Of a stretch of DNA of 58,833 bases, positions 24,672 through 33,764 are shown piece after piece. Location: positions 1-58,833 of the forward strand of contig CANREH010000008.1 in assembly GCA_947629585.1 (NCBI GenBank). Reading direction: 5' to 3'. This DNA is from an uncultured Lachnospiraceae bacterium. Its GTDB lineage: Bacteria; Bacillota; Clostridia; Lachnospirales; Lachnospiraceae. Under the pieces are notes generated by a model, which was given only the letters and a program-made list of their open reading frames with translations, made no database searches and was not told where the DNA came from. Every line of letters starts with the position of its first letter. Within the stretch, counting starts at the first letter, position 1. A program made the position numbers and the translations under genes.

Positions 24672-25894
24672 AAAAGGTATTATTTGTGATTAATACGATG
24701 GGGCAGGCAGGGGCGGAGCGCGCCATGCTGGAGTTGATGAAATTAATGAACCTGCCGGATTATGAGATTTCCCTACTGGTCCTGTTGAACAGGGGCGAGC
24801 TGTTTTCTGAGGTGCCGGGGTTTGTGAAGGTGCTGAATCCAAATCCGGACAGCGGCTCGGTGCTTGCGGGCGCAAAGCCTGCGCTGGCAAAGCTTGTGAT
24901 AGGGAAGTCTTTCCGAAATGCGTCGTTTTTTAGAAATATCCCGTGGCTTTTTAGAAATTTTCAGGAACAGAAAAAAGCCGGGAGAGTGCAGCCGGATAAG
25001 CTGCTGTGGAAAATTGTCAGCGACGGGACGGCAGTATTAAAGGAAACGTATGATGCGGCGGTTGCCTATCTGGAGGGAGGCGCGGCGTATTATGTCGCCG
25101 ACCATGTCGAGGCAAAAAGGAAGATGGCGTTTATCCATATTGAATATGGGAAATCAGGGTTTACCCCGGTTCTGGATCACGGCTGTTATGATAAGATGGA
25201 TCGCATTTATGCGGTATCGCTTGGGGTAAAGGAGTCGTTTTTACAGATGTACCCTGCCCTTGCCGGGAAGACAAAGATATTCAACAATGTGATCAATACC
25301 GATTTAATTAAGAAAAGGGCGGAGGAGGGCGCAGGCTTTACAGACGGTTTCCGCGGCTTCCGTATTGTCACCATAGGGCGGCTTCATTACCAGAAAGGAT
25401 ATGATATTACCATCCCGGTAGTGATGAAGCTGAAAGAACGGGGATATGATGTCCGCTGGTACGTGCTGGGGGACGGCCCGCAGAGGAAGGAAGTAGAGCA
25501 GTGGATTCAGGAGGCGGGGGCGGAGAAGGACTTTATCCTCCTGGGAGCTGTCAGGAACCCGTATCCGTATTTAAAGCAGTGTGATCTCTATGTCCATGCG
25601 ACGAGATATGAGGGAAAAAGCATTGCGATTGAAGAGGCGCAGGCGCTTGGAAAGGCCGTCATTGCTTCGGACTGCCCCGGGAACAGGGAACAGATCCGCA
25701 ACGGGGAAAACGGGCTTTTAGTGCCGCTTAATCAGGAGAAGATTACAGAGGCCGTGATTACTTTAATGGAAGAGGAAGGACAGAGAAGACGTTTTGAGCA
25801 GGCAAATGCTCAGATTGATTTTTCCAGGAAAGAACAGATTGCAGAATTTATGCAGTTCATAAATTCTGCCGGAGGAAAGGGGAGGGGCGAGTGA
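24668..25894 (+). CDS. GT4-family glycosyltransferase
   Basis: A 408-residue GT-B enzyme. The N-terminal Rossmann region begins KKVLFVINTMGQAGAERAML. The C-terminal donor-binding domain has IVTIGRLHYQKGYDI, VLGDGPQRKEVE, LLGAVRNPYPYLKQCD and the EX7E motif EGKSIAIEEAQALGKAVIAS. Such enzymes transfer a sugar from a nucleotide donor with retention. Start is GTG 24668, overlapping the upstream stop by four bases; its own stop overlaps the next GTG by four bases, so translation is tightly coupled. Confidence 0.9.
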   Translation: MKKVLFVINTMGQAGAERAMLELMKLMNLPDYEISLLVLLNRGELFSEVPGFVKVLNPNPDSGSVLAGAKPALAKLVIGKSFRNASFFRNIPWLFRNFQEQKKAGRVQPDKLLWKIVSDGTAVLKETYDAAVAYLEGGAAYYVADHVEAKRKMAFIHIEYGKSGFTPVLDHGCYDKMDRIYAVSLGVKESFLQMYPALAGKTKIFNNVINTDLIKKRAEEGAGFTDGFRGFRIVTIGRLHYQKGYDITIPVVMKLKERGYDVRWYVLGDGPQRKEVEQWIQEAGAEKDFILLGAVRNPYPYLKQCDLYVHATRYEGKSIAIEEAQALGKAVIASDCPGNREQIRNGENGLLVPLNQEKITEAVITLMEEEGQRRRFEQANAQIDFSRKEQIAEFMQFINSAGGKGRGE

Positions 25895-26637
25895 AGGATA
25901 CGTTAATTATTATCCCTGCGTACAACGAAGGGAAGACTATCGGGGGACTTTTGGATCAGTTGTTAAATACGGACGCGTCCCGTTTTGCGGATATTTTGGT
26001 GATCAATGACCACTCTTCCGACAACACAAAGGAGGTCGTCTCTTCCTTTGGCAGCAGGGTCATCCTGGTGAACCATGTATTTAACCAGGGGTACGGGGCG
26101 TCTTTAAAAACGGGGTACTGCTATGCGCAGCGCAGGAATTACCGGTATGTGATCCAGATGGATGCGGACGGGCAGCATGCCCTGATTAATTTGAGCCGGA
26201 TGTATGACAGGATGACAAAGGAGGGTGCGCCGGATATCCTGATTGGTTCCCGCTTTATGGAAGGAAGCATATCCTTTCCGATTTCTTCCGCAAAAAAAAT
26301 TGCGATTACCTATTTCCGGTTTTTGATTAAACGGAGCACGGGCGGGAAGATCACTGATCCGACTAGCGGGCTTCAGATGCTCAATCAGCGGGCATTTGGC
26401 TATTATGCCGGCTATCAGAACTTTGATTTAAAATATCCGGATGCTAACATGATCATTAAAATGCTGTTGCTGGGGTACCGCATAGAAGAACTTCCTGCCG
26501 TGATGTATGCGCGGGAAGAAGGAAAAAGCATTCATTCCGGATTAAAGCCGATTTTGTATATGATTGTCATGTGTATCAGCACGACATCCGTCATGCTTCG
26601 GTACCGGAGAAAGAAAAGGGGGCAGGGCATTGATTAA
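25891..26637 (+). CDS. GT2-family glycosyltransferase (DPM1-like)
   Basis: A 248-residue GT-A enzyme with TLIIIPAYNEGKTIGGLLDQ, VINDHSSDNT, NQGYGASLKTGYCYA and the metal-binding QMDADGQHA. The pattern is that of polyprenyl-phosphate sugar transferases (dolichol-phosphate mannose synthase type), which load a sugar onto undecaprenyl phosphate. Such enzymes need a flippase partner; the DUF2304 protein at 18598 is a plausible one and the GT-C-like protein at 22149 a plausible acceptor of the lipid-linked sugar. Start is GTG overlapping the upstream TGA; it overlaps the following gene by 8 bases. Confidence 0.9.
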   Translation: MKDTLIIIPAYNEGKTIGGLLDQLLNTDASRFADILVINDHSSDNTKEVVSSFGSRVILVNHVFNQGYGASLKTGYCYAQRRNYRYVIQMDADGQHALINLSRMYDRMTKEGAPDILIGSRFMEGSISFPISSAKKIAITYFRFLIKRSTGGKITDPTSGLQMLNQRAFGYYAGYQNFDLKYPDANMIIKMLLLGYRIEELPAVMYAREEGKSIHSGLKPILYMIVMCISTTSVMLRYRRKKRGQGID

Positions 26638-28408
26638 ACGATCGCAGTATGTGCAGCTTACGCTTTTGATTCTGCTTGTTTTTGTGCTGTTTTTGCTGAC
26701 TGCCACAAGTATTTCCTATCAGGACAGCAGCGTTGCCGTCAGTGAAGAGACGGAATATCAGCCGGAAGAGGAGGAAGACAGCGGAAACGAAGTCTCAGAT
26801 GATGAAATACAGACAGAAGAGGTTCTGCATGAAAATGTATTCACGGGAAAAGAAGAGGTTGTCATTATTCAGGGGGATAATACCGTTGGCGCGGAGAATA
26901 TCGCCAAAGAATTAGTCCTGTTAAAAAAGCCGTATTTATATTATAAAACAATGGACGAGGTGCCGGATGCCGTCCGGGAAAGCATGAAGGATCTGATTCT
27001 TTGTTCCAGTATAGCGAAAGGATATTACAGTTATGAGGATGTGATAGAAGCCACGGAACAGGGAACGGATATCATCTTTGCGGTAATGCCGTCGGAAAGT
27101 ACCCAGGAAGAGTGGGCAAAGCTGATGGGAGTCCGGTTTATCGGCGACCGATATACCCAGAAAGGGTTGATTGCCCTGGGGAATTTTATGGTCGGGGGAC
27201 TTCGGTGGTATGAGGATTACCGTGTAAGGACAAGGCGCGTCAAGGTGGATTCTACCAGTAAGACCTATCTGGCAGGGATGCTGGAGAAAAGCAAACAGGA
27301 TATCATGCGGAATGAAGATGCCACGGATATTATCTGGAGGACCGTGCATGAGAACAGCAGGATTTTAGTCGTCAACGGCAACTTTTTTACGGATGAGAAC
27401 CATATGGGGATTTTAAATGCGATTTTTTCCAAGCTCAATTCGGATTATGTCTATCCGATTGTCAATGCGAAAATGCTGTTTGTGGAAAACGCGCCGTATC
27501 TGTCAAGGGAAAATGACGAGGAAATGCAGGAGCGGTATGCGAGAAATTCCGAGCGTTTTCTGGAGGAAATTGCGATTCCGGGCATTATTTCCCTGGCGAT
27601 GGAGCTGGAAATCCAGCCGCAGTTTTACGGCACCCGCTATCTTAAGAATGCCGCCAGCGACATTAAGTCCAACAGCGTGGATTTTTTGTATAAGGAACTG
27701 GGAAAAATCGGCGGGGATATCCAGGTCAGCGCCTATATGGAGCAGTTAAGCAGGGTTGTCAAGAGTATGGAGCTTTTTGAGGAGACTACGAAAAAGGAAG
27801 TGACTTCCATTTTGTTTCAGACCAACAACAGCCGGATGGAAAAACAGATTATGTCGGCATTGGATTATACGGGAAATATTTCGTCCGTTGTCCATAAATG
27901 GGACTATTACCCTTATATGGGGGTAAGTGAAGAGGGGTATGTCTATATCCCTATGATGACGGAAGGCTTTACCATTGATGACGAGCTCCTGGTATGGTTC
28001 GATGAAGCGGCGGCTTCGATTGGGCTGATTACGCATGGAATCCCGATGGAGGATATTATTTATCCGCCGAAGGAGGAAGACGAAGACTGGGCAACCATCT
28101 TTAAGGATTTCGGTTCTTATTATTATACGGCGTGCCAGAAATACGAGTATCTTGATGGAGTGGATGCGCAGGAGCTGGAACAGAGGGTACGCAATTACCT
28201 GGCGATGGAACCGAAAATTACCTATGGGGATAAGGAAATTCAGGTCAATGTTGAAAATTTGAATGGAAACGGGTATTTTATTCTGCAGACGGAAAAGAAA
28301 GTGCAGAAAATATCTTCCGGATCTTATGAGGATATCGGGAATGACGCCTATCTCCTGACCATAACAGAGCCGGAAACCAAAATTACCTTAAGAGAAGTAA
28401 CAAAGTAA
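26630..28408 (+). CDS. DUF2194-type, PelA-like extracytoplasmic protein
   Basis: I place the start at TTG 26630 (AAAGGGGGGCAGGGCA upstream), giving 592 residues; the in-frame ATG at 26564 lies well inside the preceding gene. An N-terminal anchor helix (9-30) is followed by an acidic linker and a large outer domain. The sequence fits DUF2194, a family linked to PelA-type polysaccharide deacetylases: VVIIQGDNTVGAENIAKEL, a Rossmann-like segment, then FYGTRYLKNAASD and HKWDYYPYMGV. Gram-positive Pel operons carry a reduced PelA with deacetylase activity at this place before pelF, so partial deacetylation of the Pel chain is the likely role. Catalytic residues could not be assigned with certainty. 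Confidence 0.7.
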   Translation: MIKRSQYVQLTLLILLVFVLFLLTATSISYQDSSVAVSEETEYQPEEEEDSGNEVSDDEIQTEEVLHENVFTGKEEVVIIQGDNTVGAENIAKELVLLKKPYLYYKTMDEVPDAVRESMKDLILCSSIAKGYYSYEDVIEATEQGTDIIFAVMPSESTQEEWAKLMGVRFIGDRYTQKGLIALGNFMVGGLRWYEDYRVRTRRVKVDSTSKTYLAGMLEKSKQDIMRNEDATDIIWRTVHENSRILVVNGNFFTDENHMGILNAIFSKLNSDYVYPIVNAKMLFVENAPYLSRENDEEMQERYARNSERFLEEIAIPGIISLAMELEIQPQFYGTRYLKNAASDIKSNSVDFLYKELGKIGGDIQVSAYMEQLSRVVKSMELFEETTKKEVTSILFQTNNSRMEKQIMSALDYTGNISSVVHKWDYYPYMGVSEEGYVYIPMMTEGFTIDDELLVWFDEAAASIGLITHGIPMEDIIYPPKEEDEDWATIFKDFGSYYYTACQKYEYLDGVDAQELEQRVRNYLAMEPKITYGDKEIQVNVENLNGNGYFILQTEKKVQKISSGSYEDIGNDAYLLTITEPETKITLREVTK

Positions 28409-28418
28409 AGGGAAAGAA

Positions 28419-29849
28419 ATGGAGTTGCCTATGAAAGTTTGTGTGATTGTGGAAGGGTGTTATCCTTATATCATGGGTGGCGTGTCAAGCTGGACCAATA
28501 ACCTGATAAGCCAGATGCCCGATGTGGAGTTTATTATACAGACTGTCGTTGTTGACCGTTCTATGCGGGGAAATTTCCGCTACAAGCTGCCGGAAAACGT
28601 GGTGGAGGTGCGGGAGATTTATCTGCAGGATGACGACTGGGTCGGGAAGCGTCCGGTAAAGAAGCTGAAGCTTTCGGCAAGGGAAAGGGAAGCGTTAAAG
28701 AGCCTTATTTTCTCAACCAATGTAGACTGGCCGGGCGTATTTGAGCTGTTCCGCAACCAGAGCATTACGTTAAATAATCTTCTGATGGGGAAGGATTTTC
28801 TGGAGATCGTGGAGGAATATTATGAGGAAAGCTATGACCGTGTGGCGTTTACCGGGTTTTTGTGGACCATGCGCTCCATGTACCTTCCGGTCTGCATTAT
28901 CCTGAAAAACCAGCCGCCGCAGGCGGATTTGTACCACAGCGTGGCGACCGGGTATTCCGGGCTCTGGGGCAGCATGGCGAAATATTTGTACCAGTCGCCG
29001 TTGTTGATCTCCGAGCACGGGATTTATACCAGAGAGCGTGAGGAGGAAATTATCAAGGCGGACTGGGTAAAGGGAATCTATAAGGACATCTGGATTCAGC
29101 AGTTTGCCAAGTTTTCCCACTGCGCCTATGCCTATGCGGACACCGTGACCTCCCTGTTTGAAGCGGCGCGCCAGCTCCAGGTGGAGATTGGCTGTCCGGC
29201 GGAAAAGACGATGGTAACACCGAACGGCATTAAGCCTGCAAGGTTCCAGAACCTGGAGGGAAAAGCTCCGGATGATACCTTTATCAATGTCGGCTCGGTA
29301 CTCCGTGTCACGCCGATTAAAGATGTCAAGACCATGATCCATGCGTATTATTACGCCAAGCAGACAGAGCCGAGGCTGAAATTATGGATTATGGGGCCGT
29401 TGGATGAGCAGCCGGAGTATGCGCAGGAATGTATTGACACGGTGAAGATGCTGAATTTAAAGGATGTGGAATTTACCGGGCCTATCAATGTCACGGATTA
29501 CCTGGGGAAAATGGATATTTTTCTGCTGACAAGCATCAGCGAGGGGCAGCCGCTGTCCATATTGGAGGCGTTTGCCGCAAAGGTTCCGTGTGTCGCAACG
29601 AATGTAGGAAACTGTGCCGGGCTGATCCACGGGGAGCGGGACGATTTTGGCGAAGCGGGGATTGTAGCGCCGGTTATGTCCATCTCCAAGCTGTCGGAAG
29701 GAATCCTGACGCTGGCAAGGGACGAGGAGCTGCGAAAACAGATGGGGATGAACGGCTACCGCCGCGCGGTGGAGCTTTACAACGATGCGGACTGCATGGA
29801 GACTTACCGTAATCTGTACCGGACCTTGACCAGTAAAAACAGGAAATAA
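28419..29849 (+). CDS. pelF: PelF, cytosolic GT4 glycosyltransferase of Pel synthesis
   Basis: PelF polymerises the Pel chain from a UDP-amino sugar in the cytosol. The 476-residue protein carries the characteristic N-terminal VCVIVEGCYPYIMGGVSSW, the SEHGIYTREREEEI segment, VTPNGIKPARF, and the EX7E motif EGQPLSILEAFAAKVPCVAT. Two starts are possible: ATG 28419 (AAAGGGAAAGAA upstream) or ATG 28431 (MKVCVIVEG, GGAG 7 bases upstream); the second matches the usual PelF N-terminus better. It is followed after 15 bases by pelG, the conserved order. Confidence 0.93.
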   Translation: MELPMKVCVIVEGCYPYIMGGVSSWTNNLISQMPDVEFIIQTVVVDRSMRGNFRYKLPENVVEVREIYLQDDDWVGKRPVKKLKLSAREREALKSLIFSTNVDWPGVFELFRNQSITLNNLLMGKDFLEIVEEYYEESYDRVAFTGFLWTMRSMYLPVCIILKNQPPQADLYHSVATGYSGLWGSMAKYLYQSPLLISEHGIYTREREEEIIKADWVKGIYKDIWIQQFAKFSHCAYAYADTVTSLFEAARQLQVEIGCPAEKTMVTPNGIKPARFQNLEGKAPDDTFINVGSVLRVTPIKDVKTMIHAYYYAKQTEPRLKLWIMGPLDEQPEYAQECIDTVKMLNLKDVEFTGPINVTDYLGKMDIFLLTSISEGQPLSILEAFAAKVPCVATNVGNCAGLIHGERDDFGEAGIVAPVMSISKLSEGILTLARDEELRKQMGMNGYRRAVELYNDADCMETYRNLYRTLTSKNRK

Positions 29850-29864
29850 AGGGGGAAGGGATAT

Positions 29865-31307
29865 ATGGCTGGAATTGGATTTGAATTAAAGCGGATTTAT
29901 AAAAAGAGAAATCTGAAAAATATGCTTCAGGGAATCGGATACAGTACCGTTGTAACCGTAGGCCCTACCATCCTTACGATTGCGGCAATTTTGATCAGCT
30001 ATAAGCTGCTGGGGATCAGCCGGGAATCGTTTGCTGACAGGGAGCTTTTGTCCTCCATGATTCTGTATTCCTTTATTTTTCCGTTTATGATAACGACGCC
30101 GATCAATACCGTCTGGTCGCGTTATATTGCGGATAAGATTTTTAATGAGCAGTTTGAGGACATTTTATCCTCTTATTATGTGGGGCTTGTTGTCGTGGCT
30201 GCCATAGGCGCGCTGCTGGGCGTTCCGTTCTTAGTGCGCTCCTGGTTTGTGAGCGATATCACCATACGGTTTTTGTTTACCGGGTACTGCCTGTACATGG
30301 CATTGATTGTGGTGTTTTTCACCATGACTTACCTTTCGGCGACGAAGGATTATAAGATTATTACTTTATATTTCTTCCTGGGGCTGTTGTTTGGCGTGCT
30401 GGTCGCCTTTTTCCTGGTAAGGTCGGGAGACGCATTGATTGACGCAATCCTTACCGGGCTTGCCGTCGGCTTTTTTGTCATTGCGGTCGGGCAGTTTACC
30501 TATGTGCGCCGTTATTTCCGGGTGTTCAGTAAAAATTATAAGGAATGCCTCCAGTATGTATGGCGTTATAAGCTGCTGTTTTTGTCCAGCTTCTTTTATG
30601 TGTTCGGGCTTTATATCCATAACTTTGTGTCCTGGACCACAAGGATGGCGGTCGTCGTAAAAAACACCTTCCTTTCCGCCCCGCCGTATGATATGGCGTC
30701 CTACCTTGCCATGATGACGAATATTTCCACAATGGTTATCTTTATTGTCATTGTAGAAACGGATTTCCATGACAGGTACCAGATTTATTCCGAGGCGGTG
30801 CTCCGCTCCACCTTAAAGGAGATCCGCAAGGCAAAGGAGGATATGTTCCGTCTTCTGGGAAACCAGATTGCCTATATCGTGGAAATCCAGGCAATCTTAA
30901 GCTGCCTGATTTTCCTGATCGTGGAAATATTCTTCCCGCTTATGGGGTTTTCCGGAGAAATTATCCAGATTTACCCGGTGCTTGCCGTCGGATATCTGGC
31001 AATCTTTATCATGTACTGCAATATTGTCTATCTGTACTACTTCTCCGACCATGTCGGCGCCTTTATCGCCGCCTTCCTTTTCTGGCTGGTGACATTCCTG
31101 GTAAGCCTCTGGGCGCGCAGCCTTACCATACAGTTTTATGGGATCGGGGCTTTGATCGGGGCTTTGGTCGGATGGACATACAGTTTTTTCCGGCTGCGGT
31201 ACATGGAAAATAACCTGGATTTCCATATCTATGGGCATGGGAAGCTTTTGCCGGAGAGGAAAGAAGCGATGCCGACGCCGGTATCCTTCCGCCGGGATCA
31301 GCAATAG
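29865..31307 (+). CDS. pelG: PelG, Pel polysaccharide membrane transporter
   Basis: A 480-residue MATE/MOP-like transporter with about twelve membrane helices. It begins with the PelG hallmark MAGIGFELKRIYKKRNLKN, then SYVTVVT-like helix 1 (IGYSTVVTVGPTILTI), and contains SWTTRMAVVVKNTFLSAPPY and the EIRKAKEDMFRLL cytosolic loop. With PelF, PelD and PelE it makes up the membrane complex that synthesises and exports Pel. GGGGGAAGGG precedes the ATG. It is the last gene of the Pel block. Confidence 0.93.
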   Translation: MAGIGFELKRIYKKRNLKNMLQGIGYSTVVTVGPTILTIAAILISYKLLGISRESFADRELLSSMILYSFIFPFMITTPINTVWSRYIADKIFNEQFEDILSSYYVGLVVVAAIGALLGVPFLVRSWFVSDITIRFLFTGYCLYMALIVVFFTMTYLSATKDYKIITLYFFLGLLFGVLVAFFLVRSGDALIDAILTGLAVGFFVIAVGQFTYVRRYFRVFSKNYKECLQYVWRYKLLFLSSFFYVFGLYIHNFVSWTTRMAVVVKNTFLSAPPYDMASYLAMMTNISTMVIFIVIVETDFHDRYQIYSEAVLRSTLKEIRKAKEDMFRLLGNQIAYIVEIQAILSCLIFLIVEIFFPLMGFSGEIIQIYPVLAVGYLAIFIMYCNIVYLYYFSDHVGAFIAAFLFWLVTFLVSLWARSLTIQFYGIGALIGALVGWTYSFFRLRYMENNLDFHIYGHGKLLPERKEAMPTPVSFRRDQQ

Positions 31308-31389
31308 AAAAAAATAAAAGAAAGGAGAAGCCAGAGGCGGCGGTTCATGCGCTGCAGCGTGATTTTCACGCTTTTGGCAAAATACAAGT

Positions 31390-32898
31390 ATGAAAAGAAA
31401 AAAAACGTGGGAACGGGGAGCAGGTATCCTGCTTCCGGTAAGCAGCCTGCCTTCCAATTACGGGATCGGGACCTTTGGAAAGGCGGCGTATGAGTTTGTG
31501 GACAGCCTGGCGGCAGCCGGGCAGAATTACTGGCAGGTGCTCCCGATCGGGCCGACAAGCTACGGGGACAGCCCGTACCAGTCCTTCTCGGCATTTGCGG
31601 GAAATCCGTATTTTATCGATCTGGATATCCTGATCGAAGAAGAGCTTCTTTCAGAAGAAGACGTGAAGGAAGCGGACTGGGGAAGCGGGCCGGACCGGGT
31701 GGATTATGAAAAAATCTACAACAGCCGCTTTTCTGTCCTGAAAAAAGCCTACAAAAACAGCCGCCATAAGAATACAAAGGCGTATAAAGCCTTTGAAAAA
31801 GAAAATCAGTACTGGCTTGCCGATTACAGCTTTTATATGGCGGTCAAAGATTCTTTTGACAGCGTTTCCTGGACAGAATGGGAGGAAGATATCCGTTTCC
31901 GGAAGCCGGAGGCAGTGAAAAAATACCAGAAAGAATTAAAAGAGGAAATTGCCTTTTATTCCTTCTGCCAGTATAAGTTTTATGAGCAGTGGGGAAAGCT
32001 CAAGCAATATGCCAATGAAAAAGGCATTAAAATTATCGGCGACATTCCGCTGTACGTGTCTATGGACAGCGCGGATGTCTGGGTACACGGCGATTTGTTC
32101 GAGCTGGACGAGAGGAAAAAGCCGATCAATATCGCAGGCGTGCCGCCGGACTGCTTTTCCGAGACCGGGCAGCGCTGGGGGAACCCGCTGTACCGCTGGG
32201 ATAAGCATGAAGCGGATGGGTTTGACTGGTGGCGCCGCCGCATGAAGGCAAACGCCAATTTCTATGACGTCATCAGAATTGACCATTTTATCGGGATTGT
32301 CCGGTATTACAGCATCCCGGCGGACTGCCCTACGGCAATGGAGGGCAAGTGGGTTCCCGGGCCGGCAAAGAAACTGACCGATGCGATTGCGGAAGCAATC
32401 CCGGATACTTACATCATTGCGGAAGATCTGGGCGTGGTGGTGCCTGCCGTCCGTTCCCTCCAGAAAAAGACAGGCTGGCCGGGAATGAAAATCCTGGAGT
32501 TTGCCTTTGACGGGCCGGACAATGAGTACCTTCCGCATAACCTGACCGATAAAAACTGCGTCATTTACGGAGGAACCCATGACAATGAGCCGCTGTTAGG
32601 ATATTTCCAGAGCAGGAAAAAGAAAGAGCTGTCCTTTGTCTATGATTACCTGGGAGTCAGGCGCGTCAAAGATCTTCCCCATGCGATTGTCCGCGCGGGC
32701 TATGCAAGCATTGCCTGCCTGGTCATGAACCAGATGCAGGATATCCTTTCTTTGGATAACAGCGCAAAAATGAACACGCCGGGAACGCTTGGCGGAAACT
32801 GGGAGTGGAGGCTGCTCCCGGGACAGTTCGGGCAGAAAGAAATTACATGGCTCCGCGGGCTGTCAGAAACCTTCGGGCGCTGTAAGAAAGAAAAGTAA
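31390..32898 (+). CDS. malQ: 4-alpha-glucanotransferase
   Basis: MalQ (GH77, amylomaltase) disproportionates alpha-1,4-glucans in maltodextrin and glycogen metabolism. The 502-residue protein contains GILLPVSSLPSNYGIGTFG at the N-terminus, the nucleophile region VIRIDHFIGIVRYY (Asp about 297), the acid/base IIAEDLGVVV, and YGGTHDNEPLLG. No clear ribosome site lies just before ATG 31390; a good AAAGGAG occurs 70 bases upstream in another context, so start assignment rests on homology. It is 82 bases after pelG and functionally separate. Confidence 0.93.
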   Translation: MKRKKTWERGAGILLPVSSLPSNYGIGTFGKAAYEFVDSLAAAGQNYWQVLPIGPTSYGDSPYQSFSAFAGNPYFIDLDILIEEELLSEEDVKEADWGSGPDRVDYEKIYNSRFSVLKKAYKNSRHKNTKAYKAFEKENQYWLADYSFYMAVKDSFDSVSWTEWEEDIRFRKPEAVKKYQKELKEEIAFYSFCQYKFYEQWGKLKQYANEKGIKIIGDIPLYVSMDSADVWVHGDLFELDERKKPINIAGVPPDCFSETGQRWGNPLYRWDKHEADGFDWWRRRMKANANFYDVIRIDHFIGIVRYYSIPADCPTAMEGKWVPGPAKKLTDAIAEAIPDTYIIAEDLGVVVPAVRSLQKKTGWPGMKILEFAFDGPDNEYLPHNLTDKNCVIYGGTHDNEPLLGYFQSRKKKELSFVYDYLGVRRVKDLPHAIVRAGYASIACLVMNQMQDILSLDNSAKMNTPGTLGGNWEWRLLPGQFGQKEITWLRGLSETFGRCKKEK

Positions 32899-32903
32899 AC
32901 TTC

Positions 32904-32943
32904 CATGCCGGGCATGCCCGGCACTATCATAAATAAAAGTCCT
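32904..32943. repeat. Dispersed palindromic repeat, copy 1
   Basis: The 16-bp perfect palindrome GCCGGGCATGCCCGGC (32907-32922) followed by ACTATCATAAATAAAAGTCC. The reverse complement of this whole segment recurs at 57000-57041 with only a few mismatches, so the element extends well beyond the palindrome. Confidence 0.7.
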
Positions 32944-32948
32944 CCGTC

Positions 32949-33003
32949 TCTCATACAGGACCAGGCTGGCAAGCAAGCTTGCCGTCTGTTCCTGTATGGA
33001 GAC
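32949..33003. promoter_or_regulatory. Long hairpin in the malQ-hdeD interval
   Basis: GTCTCTCATACAGGA pairs with TCCTGTATGGAGAC, and the inner GGCAAGC/GCTTGCC forms a second stem. There is no poly-T tail, so it looks less like a terminator than a structured 5' leader of the HdeD-like gene 40 bases downstream, or part of the adjacent dispersed repeat. Confidence 0.5.
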
Positions 33004-33041
33004 TGGGCTTTCAGAGTAAGTAAATGAAAGAAGGGCAGGAA

Positions 33042-33626
33042 ATGTTTGAATTTTTGAAAAAGATTAAAATCGGTATGATGGCAAGCGCCGTAATCACAAC
33101 GGTCATGGGGCTGGTGCTGCTGTTAAATCCTCTGGAAGTGACCGCCACAATCTGTTCCCTGATAGGATGGATCATCCTGATCTTCGGAGTCTTCGGGCTG
33201 CTGAGCTACTTTGTATTTAATGTCGGGATGGTAAATGGATTTGAGCTGGGGTTAAGCATTGTGGAAACCCTTCTGGGGCTTTATATCGCCGTCAATCCGG
33301 GAAGCATTGTCAAATTTGTATTTTTAATCATTGCCGTGATCTTATTCGTGCATGGAGTCGAGGACTTCAATACCGCCATGCAGATGAAACGGAGCGGTTA
33401 TAAGAAATGGTGGGTAACCTTCCTTCTTGCCGCCATTACCATGATTCTCGGCGCGGTGGCATTAGCCAAGCCGTTTGAATCTACGGCATTATTGCTGCGT
33501 ATCATCGGCGCGAGCCTTCTCTTCGACGGCATCAGCGATTTGTTCATTGTCCATAAGGCGTCCAAAGTCGTAAAGGCGGCGAGGGAAAAGGCAGAGCCGA
33601 TCGATGTAGAGGCGAGGATCAGGTAA
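33042..33626 (+). CDS. HdeD/DUF308-like membrane protein
   Basis: A 194-residue protein with six hydrophobic helices arranged as three repeated pairs (for example VITTVMGLVLLLNP, then WIILIFGVFGLLSYF, then LLGLYIAVNPGSIVKFVF), the pattern of DUF308/HdeD proteins. Its role is unknown beyond an acid- or stress-related association in Escherichia coli. I prefer ATG 33042 (MFEFLKKIKIG) because AAGGGCAGG lies directly upstream; ATG 33024 would add six residues but has no ribosome site. Confidence 0.8.
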   Translation: MFEFLKKIKIGMMASAVITTVMGLVLLLNPLEVTATICSLIGWIILIFGVFGLLSYFVFNVGMVNGFELGLSIVETLLGLYIAVNPGSIVKFVFLIIAVILFVHGVEDFNTAMQMKRSGYKKWWVTFLLAAITMILGAVALAKPFESTALLLRIIGASLLFDGISDLFIVHKASKVVKAAREKAEPIDVEARIR

Positions 33627-33676
33627 ATTTAAAAACAGAGTGGATAGTTTGCAACTGGCTTAGAAATTAATCAGGG

Positions 33677-33756
33677 GGCTGCCGTATTAAGGAATATAAG
33701 AACAATATAGTATCTTGTATGCTTAATCCTTATTGTGACAGCTCCTTGAATGGTTT
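33677..33756. terminator. Imperfect long hairpin with T-run
   Basis: GGGGCTGCCGTATTAAGGA (33678-33696) pairs imperfectly with TCCTTATTGTGACAGCTCC (33728-33746), followed by TTGAATGGTTTTTTT. Placed between the HdeD-like gene and the convergent methyltransferase, it probably ends transcription from the left. Confidence 0.5.
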
Positions 33757-33764
33757 TTTTATAT

